Shown piece after piece: positions 33,254-41,538 of a stretch of DNA of 42,982 nucleotides; position 1 is the first letter of the stretch; each line of letters opens with the position of its first letter. The notes below the pieces were generated by a model. It saw only the letters and a program-made list of their open reading frames with translations. It was not told the DNA's origin and ran no database searches. Origin of the DNA: an uncultured Lachnospiraceae bacterium (GTDB lineage: Bacteria > Bacillota > Clostridia > Lachnospirales > Lachnospiraceae); the NCBI GenBank assembly GCA_910578085.1, contig CAJTPM010000008.1, forward strand, positions 108,797-151,778, given 5' to 3'. Both the position numbers and the translations under genes were made by a program.

Positions 33254-35854
33254 ATGAACATTTCAAAATTTACACAGAATTCCATGCAGGCGGTGGAGAG
33301 ATGTGAGAAGTTAGCCTACGAGTACGGCAATCAGGAGATCGAGCAGGAGCATCTGCTGTACAGTTTGCTGACGATAGAAGATTCTCTGATCTTAAAGCTG
33401 ATCGAGAAGATGGAAATTCAGAAAGAATATTTTGTAAACCGTGTGATGCAGGCGTTGGAAAAGCGGGTCAAAGTGCAGGGCGGCCAGGTCTATATCGGCC
33501 AGTACTTAAATAAAGTGCTGATCTCGGCGGAGGATGAGGCGAAGCAGATGGGGGACGAGTATGTTTCCGTGGAACATCTGTTTTTGGCGATGATCAGAGA
33601 GCCGAACAGGGAAATCAGGGAGATCTTCCGGGAGTTTGGCATTACCAGGGAACGCTTTTTACAGGCGCTGTCCATGATCAGAGGGAATCAGCGGGTGACA
33701 AGCGACAACCCGGAGGCCACCTACGACACACTGGAAAAATACGGCCAGGAACTGGTGGAGCGGGCCAGGGAGCAGAAGTTAGATCCCGTGATCGGCAGGG
33801 ATAACGAGATCCGGAACGTGATCCGTATTCTGTCCAGGAAGAGCAAGAACAATCCGGTGCTGATCGGGGAGCCCGGTGTCGGCAAGACCGCGGTAGTGGA
33901 AGGGCTGGCCCAGCGGATCGTCAGAGGCGACGTGCCCCAGGGGCTGAAAGATAAGAAGATCTTTGCGCTTGACATGGGGGCGCTCGTAGCGGGAGCAAAG
34001 TACCGCGGCGAGTTTGAGGAACGACTGAAGGCGGTGTTAGAGGATGTGAAAAAATCCGACGGCCAGATCATTCTGTTTATCGATGAGCTGCATACCATCG
34101 TCGGCGCGGGAAAGACCGACGGGGCCCTGGATGCCGGCAATATGTTAAAGCCGATGTTAGCCAGGGGCGAGCTGCACTGCATCGGGGCAACCACACTGAA
34201 TGAATACAGACAGTATGTGGAGAAGGATGCGGCGCTTGAGCGGCGTTTTCAGCCAGTTCTGGTGGAGGAGCCTACCGTGGAGGATACGATCTCGATCCTG
34301 AGAGGGTTAAAAGAGAGATATGAAGTGTACCACGGCGTAAAGATTCTGGACACGGCATTGGTGACGGCGGCAACCCTGTCAAACCGGTATATCTCCGATA
34401 GGTTCCTGCCGGATAAGGCCATCGATCTGGTGGATGAGGCCTGCGCGCTGATCAAGACGGAGCTTGATTCCATGCCCACGGAGTTAGACGAGCTGAACAG
34501 ACATGTGATGCAGATGGAGATCGAAGAAGCAGCGTTAAAGAAAGAAGATGACAACTTAAGCAGGGAACGGCTGGCCAGCCTGCAAAGAGAACTGGCCGAG
34601 GAGAAGGCGGAGCTTGATAAGCGGAAAGCCCAGTGGGACAATGAGAAACATTCCGTGGAGAAGCTGTCGAAGCTCAGGGAAGAGATCGAGGCGTTAAACA
34701 GCCAGATCGAGATTGCTCAGAGAGAGGGAGATTACGAGAAGGCAGGGGAACTGCAGTACTCCAAACTGCCCGCCCTGAAGCGGCAGCTGGAGATCGAGGA
34801 GGAAGCCGTAAAAAATAAGGATCTGTCGCTGGTGCATGAGAAGGTGACGGAGGAGGAGATCGCAAAGATCATCTCCCGCTGGACCGGTATCCCGGTGGCG
34901 AAGCTGACGGAGAGCGAGCGAAACAAGACCTTGCATCTGGACGAGGAACTGCACAGACGTGTGGTCGGACAGGACGAAGGTGTCACAAAGGTGACAGAGG
35001 CCATCATCCGCTCCAAAGCCGGTATCAAGGATCCCACGAAACCGATCGGTTCCTTCCTTTTTCTGGGTCCCACCGGCGTCGGGAAGACGGAGCTGGCGAA
35101 ATCTCTTGCAGCCAGTCTGTTTGACGATGAGAACAATATGGTGCGGATCGACATGAGCGAATATATGGAAAAATATTCGGTATCCAGGCTGATCGGAGCG
35201 CCTCCCGGCTACGTGGGCTATGAGGAGGGCGGACAACTGACCGAAGCAGTCAGAAGAAAGCCATACTCTGTGGTGCTCTTCGACGAGATCGAGAAAGCGC
35301 ACCCGGATGTGTTCAATGTACTGTTACAGGTGCTGGACGACGGGCGGATCACGGATTCTCAGGGCCGGACCGTGGACTTCAAGAACACGATCCTGATCAT
35401 GACATCCAATATCGGGGCACAGTATCTGTTAGAGGGTATTCAGGCGGACGGATCCATCAGCAAAGATTGTGAAACAGCTGTTGTGGAAGAACTGAGAGCA
35501 CATTTCCGGCCGGAATTTCTGAACAGGCTGGATGAACAGATCCTGTTCAAGCCGTTGACAAAGGAAAATATCGGCGGTATTATTACATTGATCATCAACG
35601 ACCTGAATAGAAGACTTTCCGACAGGGAGCTGCGTATTGCGCTGTCGGAGGAAGCGAAGGATTATATCATTGAGCAGGCCTATGATCCGGTCTATGGCGC
35701 GAGACCGTTAAAACGCTACATTCAGAAATATGTGGAGACGCTGTCGGCGAAGTTAATTCTTTCCGGCGAGGTGCATGAGAAGGATACGATTCGGATCGAA
35801 CTGGAGGATGGAGAACTGTCGGCGAGGAGAGAAGCGGGGGTTTCGGCGCAGTGA
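33254..35854 (+). CDS. clpB: ATP-dependent disaggregase ClpB
   Basis: A hexameric AAA+ chaperone of 866 residues that threads aggregated proteins with the DnaK system. Domains in order: N-domain (1-150), NBD1 with Walker A GEPGVGKT (205-212) and the DELHTIVG Walker B, a coiled-coil middle domain (about 400-530), and NBD2 with GPTGVGKT (605-612) and LFDEIEKAHPDV. Both Walker positions almost coincide with E. coli ClpB. The middle domain and lack of an IGF loop separate it from ClpA and ClpC. ATG 33254 (MNISKFTQNS) follows GAGAGGTG; the frame opens 16 codons earlier without homology. A heat-shock type operator lies upstream. Confidence 0.96.
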   Translation: MNISKFTQNSMQAVERCEKLAYEYGNQEIEQEHLLYSLLTIEDSLILKLIEKMEIQKEYFVNRVMQALEKRVKVQGGQVYIGQYLNKVLISAEDEAKQMGDEYVSVEHLFLAMIREPNREIREIFREFGITRERFLQALSMIRGNQRVTSDNPEATYDTLEKYGQELVERAREQKLDPVIGRDNEIRNVIRILSRKSKNNPVLIGEPGVGKTAVVEGLAQRIVRGDVPQGLKDKKIFALDMGALVAGAKYRGEFEERLKAVLEDVKKSDGQIILFIDELHTIVGAGKTDGALDAGNMLKPMLARGELHCIGATTLNEYRQYVEKDAALERRFQPVLVEEPTVEDTISILRGLKERYEVYHGVKILDTALVTAATLSNRYISDRFLPDKAIDLVDEACALIKTELDSMPTELDELNRHVMQMEIEEAALKKEDDNLSRERLASLQRELAEEKAELDKRKAQWDNEKHSVEKLSKLREEIEALNSQIEIAQREGDYEKAGELQYSKLPALKRQLEIEEEAVKNKDLSLVHEKVTEEEIAKIISRWTGIPVAKLTESERNKTLHLDEELHRRVVGQDEGVTKVTEAIIRSKAGIKDPTKPIGSFLFLGPTGVGKTELAKSLAASLFDDENNMVRIDMSEYMEKYSVSRLIGAPPGYVGYEEGGQLTEAVRRKPYSVVLFDEIEKAHPDVFNVLLQVLDDGRITDSQGRTVDFKNTILIMTSNIGAQYLLEGIQADGSISKDCETAVVEELRAHFRPEFLNRLDEQILFKPLTKENIGGIITLIINDLNRRLSDRELRIALSEEAKDYIIEQAYDPVYGARPLKRYIQKYVETLSAKLILSGEVHEKDTIRIELEDGELSARREAGVSAQ

Positions 35855-36000
35855 CGGACGAAAATTGCCGGGGCGCGCCGATAGAGTGGGCGAATGCAGA
35901 TACGGGCGCCAGAGGTAGAAGGGACTGACTGTGGGAGAGTCTGCGACTGCTGTGGGACGCGGATGTCGTCGCAGGATGAAGGGGAAAAGGAGAAAAATTT

Positions 36001-36174
36001 ATGATACCATCGGATCCGATTATGCTGCTGAGCTTTGTGAATTTGAAGCTGCGGGATTACTACGGCAGCCTCGACGCGATGTGCGAGGACCTGGATGTCT
36101 CGAAGGTGGAGATCACCGCAAAACTGGCGGCGGTAAATTATCGTTATGACGCCGAAAAGAATCAGTTTGTGTAA
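36001..36174 (+). CDS. DUF4250-domain microprotein
   Basis: A 57-residue protein. The sequence IPSDPIMLLSFVNLKLRDYY, then the pattern SLDAMCEDLDVSK and LAAVNYRYDAEKNQFV, matches the small DUF4250 family found in Clostridia. The fold looks like a short helix-turn-helix-like bundle; function is unknown. AAGGAG (35987-35992) lies 8 bases before the ATG, and a strong terminator follows 31 bases after the stop. The 146 bases between clpB and this gene hold no other feature I can support, so it is probably read through from clpB. Confidence 0.85.
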   Translation: MIPSDPIMLLSFVNLKLRDYYGSLDAMCEDLDVSKVEITAKLAAVNYRYDAEKNQFV

Positions 36175-36205
36175 AACGGGAACCATACAGGATGAATGGA
36201 AAAAT

Positions 36206-36247
36206 AAAAATGCCATGCAGAGTAAGTTGAGCTGCATGGCATTTTTT
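36206..36247 (+). terminator. Strong rho-independent terminator
   Basis: AAAAATGCCATGCAG (36206-36220) and its exact complement starting at 36232 flank an 11-base loop, ending in TTTTTT. The A-run on the left means it could work in both directions. It closes the clpB-DUF4250 region. The next 230 bases up to the deacetylase fragment show only short, weak inverted repeats. Confidence 0.92.
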
Positions 36248-36478
36248 CGGTATACCTGTCAGCTACAGGCCGGTATGCATATCCATTATGGCAGTCATGC
36301 GTATCAGCTATGTTTCGTTATATTAACCAAATTCCATGTAAATTTCCATCTTATTGTGGGGAATTCAAAACGAAGAAGAGTGTACGTGCATTTTGAGATA
36401 TTTCGGACATAAAATGTGAAAAGGGAAAATAGCAGAGTTACTGCCACAGGCAGAGGGATAACGCACAGGAGTTTTTTT

Positions 36479-36778
36479 ATGAAAGGATTCAAAAAGAAAG
36501 AGTGGATGGTTCCTGGACTGGAAGTAGCTTTGGCACTGCTTCTGATCTTTGGTTATAAGAGTGCAGTGACGGAAAAAGTTGGTACCTGGAGCGGGAAAGT
36601 GGAGAGCAGTGTCAGTGAGAAAAAGACGGGGATAAAGGATGGCAAAAAGAAAGGACAGCGGGAGAAAACAGGGAAAGAAGAAAAGGGGGAAGAAGGGGAA
36701 GAACTGCAGGAGAAAAAAATTGCCATCACTTTTGATGATGACGTTATAATAGGACTAAGTCAGGAGATTAGCTATTAA
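36479..36778 (+). pseudogene. 5' fragment of a polysaccharide deacetylase gene
   Basis: Codons from ATG 36479 (behind AGGAG at 36467-36471) encode a basic N-terminus, one membrane helix (about residues 8-25), a Lys/Glu-rich linker and then KKIAITFDDD. That is the entry of the NodB polysaccharide deacetylase domain, where TFDDGP is expected. After the second Asp, at about base 36740, the similarity stops: the frame runs only about a dozen codons (VIIGLSQEISY) into a hairpin and ends. The roughly 200-residue catalytic domain is missing. Insertion of the mobile region that follows is the simplest explanation. The rest of the gene could lie beyond the right edge, outside this window. Confidence 0.72.
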
Positions 36779-36977
36779 AGAAGCGGTTTCTATGATTTAG
36801 TCCTATTTTTGCTATTCTAGGGAGAGTAGATAGGACAGCGCTGTTATATTAAAATCTTATAGGAAATAGCCGGGATCTGTCAATATTAGGGATATTGGCT
36901 GATGTCGTTATAGTCAAAGCAGGGCTAAATCTATATTCCATGAAAATGGGATTACTTGATTTAGCTCTGCTTTAATT
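36737..36977 (+). repeat. Two related direct-repeat-plus-hairpin modules at the element edge
   Basis: Module A starts GATGACGTTATAAT (36737-36750) and module B GATGTCGTTATAGT (36901-36914), 12 of 14 bases alike. Each is followed by a hairpin with 15-base arms and one mismatch: A at 36748-36762/36793-36807 and B at 36917-36931/36958-36972. Both stems contain a CTAAATC-like core. A ends in TTTTT and may stop transcription. The pair sits exactly where deacetylase homology is lost, so they may be att-related or remnant element ends. Confidence 0.6.
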
Positions 36978-37307
36978 ATTACATGGAAGGAGGCAAGTGC
37001 TTAACCCTATTTTTATCCAGATCAAATGTAACCCAAATAACAAATCAGGCAAGAGAAAGGATGTCAGCGCCAGTGCGATTTTGTAATTTTTCGCCGAACG
37101 GGGAATGTAAGAAAATGGCGGATAAAGGTGTGCAGCCTTTGAATGATTATACTTGTCGTTTTCGCCCGTCAAGTCTAAAATGCACTGATAAATCAGGACT
37201 TGACGGGCTTCAAGCCGACAAGTAACGGGTAATCAAGGCTGCATACCCATCGCATGCTGACCGCCAAAAAATGACATCCCATCCCGGCGAAAAATGACAT
37301 TTTCCAG
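36779..37307 (+). other. Gene-poor junction region of the mobile element
   Basis: This stretch has no gene I can support. It holds module B, a perfect 10-base palindrome ACAGCGCTGT (36835-36844), a CAATAT/ATATTG hairpin near 36881-36897, and the long inverted repeat at 37151-37223. An 80-codon frame at 36983-37225 starts after GGAGG but ends inside the inverted repeat and has no recognisable domain, so I leave it out. Lost or rearranged conjugation genes probably account for the region. Confidence 0.55.
37151..37223 (+). repeat. Long two-tier inverted repeat before virB4
   Basis: Outer arms ACTTGTCG (37151-37158) and CGACAAGT (37216-37223) are perfect. Inner 12-base arms GCCCGTCAAGTC (37164-37175) and GACTTGACGGGC (37197-37208) are also perfect and flank a 21-base loop. 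Spacers between tiers are five and seven bases. No T-run follows. It resembles the hairpins of origins of transfer or recombination sites more than a terminator, but no nick motif could be identified. Confidence 0.8.
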
Positions 37308-38846
37308 TTGGCGTTGACATCAAGACAGCGGGCAGAAAAGGCCGCAGAGGACGGGGAGAAGATCATCATGCAGATTGACAGGGAGGGAGAGACAGTCGGG
37401 CTGATGAGTGTGGAGGTTATGCCCGTAGCGGGGGATGAAAAAGAGTTCAAAAAAGCCTGCCGTCGTGCGGAGAGCGCAGCCAGTGTGATGAAATGCAAAA
37501 TACGGGCAGTCCCGAACCTGCAGAAAGAGGCTTTTATGCACTTATCGCCCACTTTTCCCAATCATGCCAAGATGGAGAGCATCCTGCAGAAAGTCGTCCC
37601 TTTTTCCACCTTTGTGGGTGGATTTCCCTTTGCCAGCAGTGGCTTCAATGATGGGGAGGGCTATTATTTTGCTAAGGATACCAGCGGCGGTCTGGTAATT
37701 GTAGATACATGGAAGCGTGGCGGGGACAGGACCAACAGCAACTTTTGTGTCATGGGCAATTCCGGCGTGGGAAAGTCCACGGCAATCAAGCATATCCTGT
37801 TATCCGAGTATATGAAAGGGACACGCATTATCGTCATTGATCCGGAATCAGAATACAGAGACTTATGCCAGAACTTAAACGGAAACTGGATTAACGCAGC
37901 AGGCGGCTCCAGGGGAATGATTAACCCCCTTCAGGTCAGACCGTCACCGAGGGATGACGAGGACGAGAAAGAAGAACTCCGACTGTACCGGGATGAGGGC
38001 TATGGCATGAATGACTTGGCTTTGCACATGAAGAATCTGGAGATTTTCTTCAGCCTTTACATTCCGTCTCTGACGGATATGCAGAAAGCAGTCCTAAAAA
38101 AATGCCTGATGGAACTGTACCAGAAGTTTCACATCACATGGGACACAGAGGTTACCGGGCTAAAGCCGCAGGACTTCCCAATTTTTTCCGACCTCTATGC
38201 ACTGGTGCAGGAAAAGACAAAAACGGAAAAGGAAAATCAGGTTTACATCGACCTTGCCATGCTGCTGTACGACATAGCAGAGGGAGCAGACAGCTTTATC
38301 TGGAATGGGCATACTACCGTTTCCGGCAATTCGCGTTTTACCGTTATGGACACCCATGCCTTGCAGGAGACAGGGGATAATGTTAAGCGCACCCAGTATT
38401 TCAATATCCTAACTTATGACTGGGAGCAAATGAGCCGGAACAGGGAGGAGCGAGTGCTGTTGATCTGTGACGAGGCATATCTGATGATCGACCAAAAGGT
38501 ACCGCAGTCCCTGGTATATCTTAGAAACGTGATGAAACGTGCCAGAAAGTATGAGGCAGCACTGGGTATCATTTCCCATAGCCTGGTGGATTTCCTGCAT
38601 GAGAGCATCAAGCAGTATGGCCAGGCTTTGCTTGACATTCCGTGTTATAAGATTTTGATGGGGACAGACGGAAAGAACCTGAAGGAGACAGCAGATCTTT
38701 ACGACCTGACGGAAGCGGAGCAGGAGCTTCTCCTTGCGAGAAAGAGAGGACACGCCCTGTTTATGGCGGGAGCAAAGAGGCTTCATATCCAGTTTGACAT
38801 ACCGGAGTACAAATTTAATTATATGGGGAAAGGCGGCGGACGATAG
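37308..38846 (+). pseudogene. VirB4-family conjugation ATPase, N-terminally truncated
   Basis: About 512 codons of a VirB4/TraE-type ATPase that powers type IV secretion. The ATPase core is intact: Walker A GNSGVGKST, IVIDPESEYRD, Walker B VLLICDEAYLMID, and the C-terminal IPEYKFNYMGKGGGR typical of ATPases from Tn1549- or CTn4-like elements. Similarity is already in mid-domain at the first codons, no strong ribosome site precedes the frame, and an in-frame stop lies at 37272-37274. The N-terminal membrane-associated part is therefore missing. An internal start (ATG 37368) could still yield a soluble fragment. It is followed by the toxin-antitoxin cassette. Confidence 0.75.
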
Positions 38847-38882
38847 GAAGCATGAGAAAAGGCAGAAAAAAAGCATAAATTC

Positions 38883-38912
38883 TTGACTAACGGCATATAG
38901 ATATGTTATATT
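38883..38912 (+). promoter_or_regulatory. Promoter of the type III antitoxin RNA
   Basis: TTGACT (38883-38888) and TATATT (38907-38912) are separated by 18 bases, placing transcription start near 38919. The perfect palindrome TTCTTCT-C-AGAAGAA (38911-38925) overlaps the start point. The promoter begins 37 bases after the virB4 stop and serves the repeat RNA and, by read-through, the toxin. Confidence 0.75.
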
Positions 38913-38918
38913 CTTCTC

Positions 38919-39044
38919 AGAAGAATAACTCATAGAACGTGAGTTTAAAGAAAGTTCAATAGAAGATTTGGTCATAGAGCGTGACCAAGTAAAACAAAAA
39001 GAAAGCTCACTGAGAAGACAACTCCTGTTTACAGGAGTTGTTTT
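38919..39044 (+). ncRNA. cptI: Type III antitoxin RNA (CptI-like), two pseudoknot repeats plus terminator
   Basis: Two imperfect repeats start with AGAAGA at 38919 and 38961, and a third AGAAGA at 39013 is cut short by a terminator. Repeat 1 has stem AACTCA/TGAGTT (38927-38932, 38940-38945) with loop TAGAACG. Repeat 2 has TTGGTCA/TGACCAA (38968-38974, 38982-38988) with loop TAGAGCG. The loop GAAC of repeat 1 can pair with GTTC (38954-38957); the loop GAGC of repeat 2 can pair with GCTC (39005-39008). Both stems thus covary, as expected for H-type pseudoknots. A terminator (39018-39027/39032-39041, four-base loop, then T) lies before the toxin. Type III toxins cut such RNAs into units that inhibit them. 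Confidence 0.82.
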
Positions 39045-39060
39045 CCGTCAGGAGAAGAAA

Positions 39061-39501
39061 ATGGCAAAAGAAAAACGTTTTATTTTTCTCTCAGATGATT
39101 TTTATCAGGCATATCCTTCAGCACAGTATCCGGAAATGGAGCAGAAGAAAACACGCCCCTATATACAGGTAATTGTGGAAATTAATGAGGTTAAGTTTGC
39201 TATTCCGCTGAGGTCAGACATCCATCATCCACACGTGTTTTGGACGGATAAGGAGAATCATTGCGGAGTGGATTTTTCCAAAGCAGTTGTCATTGCAGAT
39301 GATATATTTGTGGATAGGGAAAGAGAACCGCATTTAAGGCAGAATGAATTTGATGCCTTGAGAGGAAAAGATTTTAAAATCAAACAAAAAATGGAAAAAT
39401 ACATAAAAAGGTATAAACAGGCGAAAGAAAACCCACAGGATCCAATTAACGGAACTTTATTAAAGTATTCTACGTTACAGTATTTTGAGGAATATTTGTA
39501 G
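39061..39501 (+). CDS. cptN: Type III toxin-antitoxin endoribonuclease toxin (CptN/ToxN-like)
   Basis: A 146-residue protein with the features of the AbiQ/ToxN/CptN endoribonuclease group: an N-terminal FIFLSDDFYQAY segment, TRPYIQVIVEINEVKFAIPLRSDI (core RPYIQVIVEI and FAIPLRS), VDFSKAVVI and a C-terminal basic helix ending STLQYFEEYL. It most resembles my memory of the CptN branch known from Eubacterium rectale. The toxin cleaves RNA and is neutralised by the upstream repeat RNA. ATG 39061 follows CAGGAGAAG, directly behind the RNA terminator, so expression depends on read-through. The frame is open back to 38968 through the antitoxin repeats; that extension is an artefact. Confidence 0.82.
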   Translation: MAKEKRFIFLSDDFYQAYPSAQYPEMEQKKTRPYIQVIVEINEVKFAIPLRSDIHHPHVFWTDKENHCGVDFSKAVVIADDIFVDREREPHLRQNEFDALRGKDFKIKQKMEKYIKRYKQAKENPQDPINGTLLKYSTLQYFEEYL

Positions 39502-39534
39502 GGAAGTATACTTGAAAAAGAATATATGGAGATG

Positions 39535-39579
39535 AGAGCCGTTTGATACAGTGCAAAAGCTGTATTGAATGGCTCTTTT
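39535..39579 (+). terminator. Terminator after the toxin gene
   Basis: Arms of 17 bases (39535-39551 and 39560-39576) pair fully if three G-U pairs are allowed, with an eight-base loop and TTTT at the end. It closes the antitoxin-toxin cassette 34 bases after the toxin stop, making the cassette self-contained between virB4 and the C39 gene. Confidence 0.85.
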
Positions 39580-39602
39580 GTGTTAAGAAAAGAGGTGAGT
39601 AT

Positions 39603-40439
39603 ATGCTAGATCCAATCTTAGCGAAGCTGCTGGCAGAGGCAGCTTTACAGGCTGCGAAGGACAGGGAAAGCAGGAAGAGGGTGTTTGCGATTATCTTAGG
39701 TCCTGTCATTTCTCTTCTGCTTCTGGTGGCGTTTGTGGTATATCTTGCCACCAGTCCCCTGTCTGCGCTGACAGGATGGCTGGCGGGAGATGAAGCCGCC
39801 GCCGTTGATGAGTTCCAGAAAGATTACGGATATAACAACGACTCCGGTATTTTCGAGAGAGATTTCAGAGAGGCAGACGGACAGGAATATGACGAGGATA
39901 TCCTGTTTGGCAGGGAGGGTGAAGTACAGGTCGTTTACTACAATCAGTTGGACGAGCGTTGGGCGGATGAAGCGTACGGACAGGACAGGATCGGCACCCA
40001 TGGATGTGGGCCAACCAGTATGAGCATGGTGGTATCTACCTTGACAGGCAAAAACGTGGAGCCGACAGAGATGGCAAATTGGTCCTATGAAAATGGTTAT
40101 TATTGTGAAGGAGGCGGCTCTTACCACGGGCTGATACCCAATGCGGCACAGAACTGGGGACTTTCGGTGGATAGGAACCTTGGCGGAGAGGATGTGGCAG
40201 ATGCGCTGGCAGAAGGAAAACTGGTGGTCGCCATCATGTCAAAGGGGCATTTTACCAAAAGCGGACATTTTATCGTATTGCGTGGCATTACGGCGGAGGG
40301 AAAGGTGATGGTGGCGGATCCAGCCAGCCTGAAACGGAGCAATCAGGAGTGGGACTTGTCCCTCGTTCTGGCAGAGGCGAAACAAAGGGTAGGAGCAGGC
40401 GGACCGTTCTGGGCGATTTACCGCGAAAAGAGTTTCTAA
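39603..40439 (+). CDS. Membrane-anchored C39-family peptidase of the conjugative element
   Basis: A 278-residue protein with an N-terminal basic helix, a transmembrane segment (about residues 28-50) and an extracellular C39-like cysteine peptidase domain (about 105-275). The predicted catalytic triad is C135 in HGCGPTSM, H222 in SGHFIVL and D239 in VADPAS. Such proteins in conjugative elements trim peptidoglycan or process proteins at the transfer site; related proteins usually also carry a lytic transglycosylase domain, which is absent here. ATG 39603 follows AGAGGTGAG; a start 20 codons earlier would lie in the terminator hairpin. Confidence 0.83.
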   Translation: MLDPILAKLLAEAALQAAKDRESRKRVFAIILGPVISLLLLVAFVVYLATSPLSALTGWLAGDEAAAVDEFQKDYGYNNDSGIFERDFREADGQEYDEDILFGREGEVQVVYYNQLDERWADEAYGQDRIGTHGCGPTSMSMVVSTLTGKNVEPTEMANWSYENGYYCEGGGSYHGLIPNAAQNWGLSVDRNLGGEDVADALAEGKLVVAIMSKGHFTKSGHFIVLRGITAEGKVMVADPASLKRSNQEWDLSLVLAEAKQRVGAGGPFWAIYREKSF

Positions 40440-40498
40440 GGTGTTAAAGAACAGCATCTAAGTAACTCTATTTTTCACAAGGAAGGAGACATAAGAAA

Positions 40499-41485
40499 AT
40501 GATTTTATATTTAGCATCCCAGCAGCACACCAACTTGCTGGATTTTCTAGCAGAGAAAGAGGATGCACTGCCGGTTAAGAAAATGACGGGAAATTTCATG
40601 CTGAAGCAATTTGTAATTTACGATATGCGGAATTTTTCACACTGTACGGAGCTTGTGTTAGACCGCATTGCCTTTGGAGATGAGGACAGGGACTTTGCCC
40701 ATGCCATCGAGGAGTTTCTGACCATGTATAATGCCAGAATCACAGTGATCTGCGAGGGGTTAAAAGAGAGTGATCCGTTATGCAGGGCGTTGTTAGATGC
40801 AGGAGTTGGCAATATCGTCACAAATGTGGAGATCAGAGGGATGCAGGAGGAAATTATGCAATCCCTGAGCGGTCAGGGCATGACGAGGTATGCACCTAAA
40901 AAGAGAAAAAAGGTGGGGGGACAAGGAGAGCATTACCGTTTTATGGCGGATAATGTCAGGATTGCTATGCTAAGTTCCCAGAGCCGTATCGGTACGACCA
41001 CCACGGCGCTGGGGTTTGCTGCGTGGCTTGGAAGCGTAGGGGCAAGTGTGGCTTATGTGGAAAGGAACGGCGGTGGTATCATTCCTTATTTATCGGATGC
41101 TTATGAGATGGACGAGGAAGCAGGAGGGTATCGCCTGGAGAAAATGTGGTATGGCACGCAGACTCCGGATGCGGGGGTTCACTTTGTTCTTGAGGACTAT
41201 GGAACGGGCAGGCCGGATGTGGATGAAGATATTTTGCTGCTTGTCTGTGGTACGAAACCCTATGAGATTGCACATACCATGAAACTTTTGGAGCAGTATG
41301 AGACAAAGACAGCTTTTGTATTGTGTCCGTTTGTGGATGTAGCATTACAGGATACCTATGTGGAGGCATTTCAGACAGACTATCATAAAATATTCTTTTT
41401 GGAATACCAGCCGGACTGCATGAATGGCAGCTCTAATGCCAAAATTTTTAAGACTATCATTGGAAGATATATGGCCGGGGAGTGA
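40499..41485 (+). CDS. CpaE/ParA-like P-loop protein of the element
   Basis: A 328-residue protein. The N-terminal 125 residues look like a receiver-like or degenerate alpha/beta domain. The second part starts with MLSSQSRIGTTTTALGFAAWLG (core SRIGTTTTALG at residues 162-172), matching the P-loop of CpaE/MinD/ParA-type ATPases such as GGVGTTT, but the signature lysine near the loop's start is Arg163. LLLVCGTKPYE and ILEYQPD-like segments follow. It probably acts as a localisation or assembly ATPase for a conjugation or pilus-type machine. GGAAGGAGA precedes the ATG. Its role is inferred from the fold and neighbours. Confidence 0.65.
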   Translation: MILYLASQQHTNLLDFLAEKEDALPVKKMTGNFMLKQFVIYDMRNFSHCTELVLDRIAFGDEDRDFAHAIEEFLTMYNARITVICEGLKESDPLCRALLDAGVGNIVTNVEIRGMQEEIMQSLSGQGMTRYAPKKRKKVGGQGEHYRFMADNVRIAMLSSQSRIGTTTTALGFAAWLGSVGASVAYVERNGGGIIPYLSDAYEMDEEAGGYRLEKMWYGTQTPDAGVHFVLEDYGTGRPDVDEDILLLVCGTKPYEIAHTMKLLEQYETKTAFVLCPFVDVALQDTYVEAFQTDYHKIFFLEYQPDCMNGSSNAKIFKTIIGRYMAGE

Positions 41486-41538
41486 TTCCCCGGCATTTGC
41501 ATGATTAAGACGAAAATAAAAGAAGTGAGGTAACAAGC

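Noticed and set aside
36983..37225. An 80-codon frame with several cysteines
   Set aside because: It ends in the long inverted repeat and matches no family; the ribosome site alone is not enough.
38968..39060. Upstream in-frame extension of the toxin
   Set aside because: It runs through the antitoxin RNA repeats and terminator; the ribosome site precedes ATG 39061.
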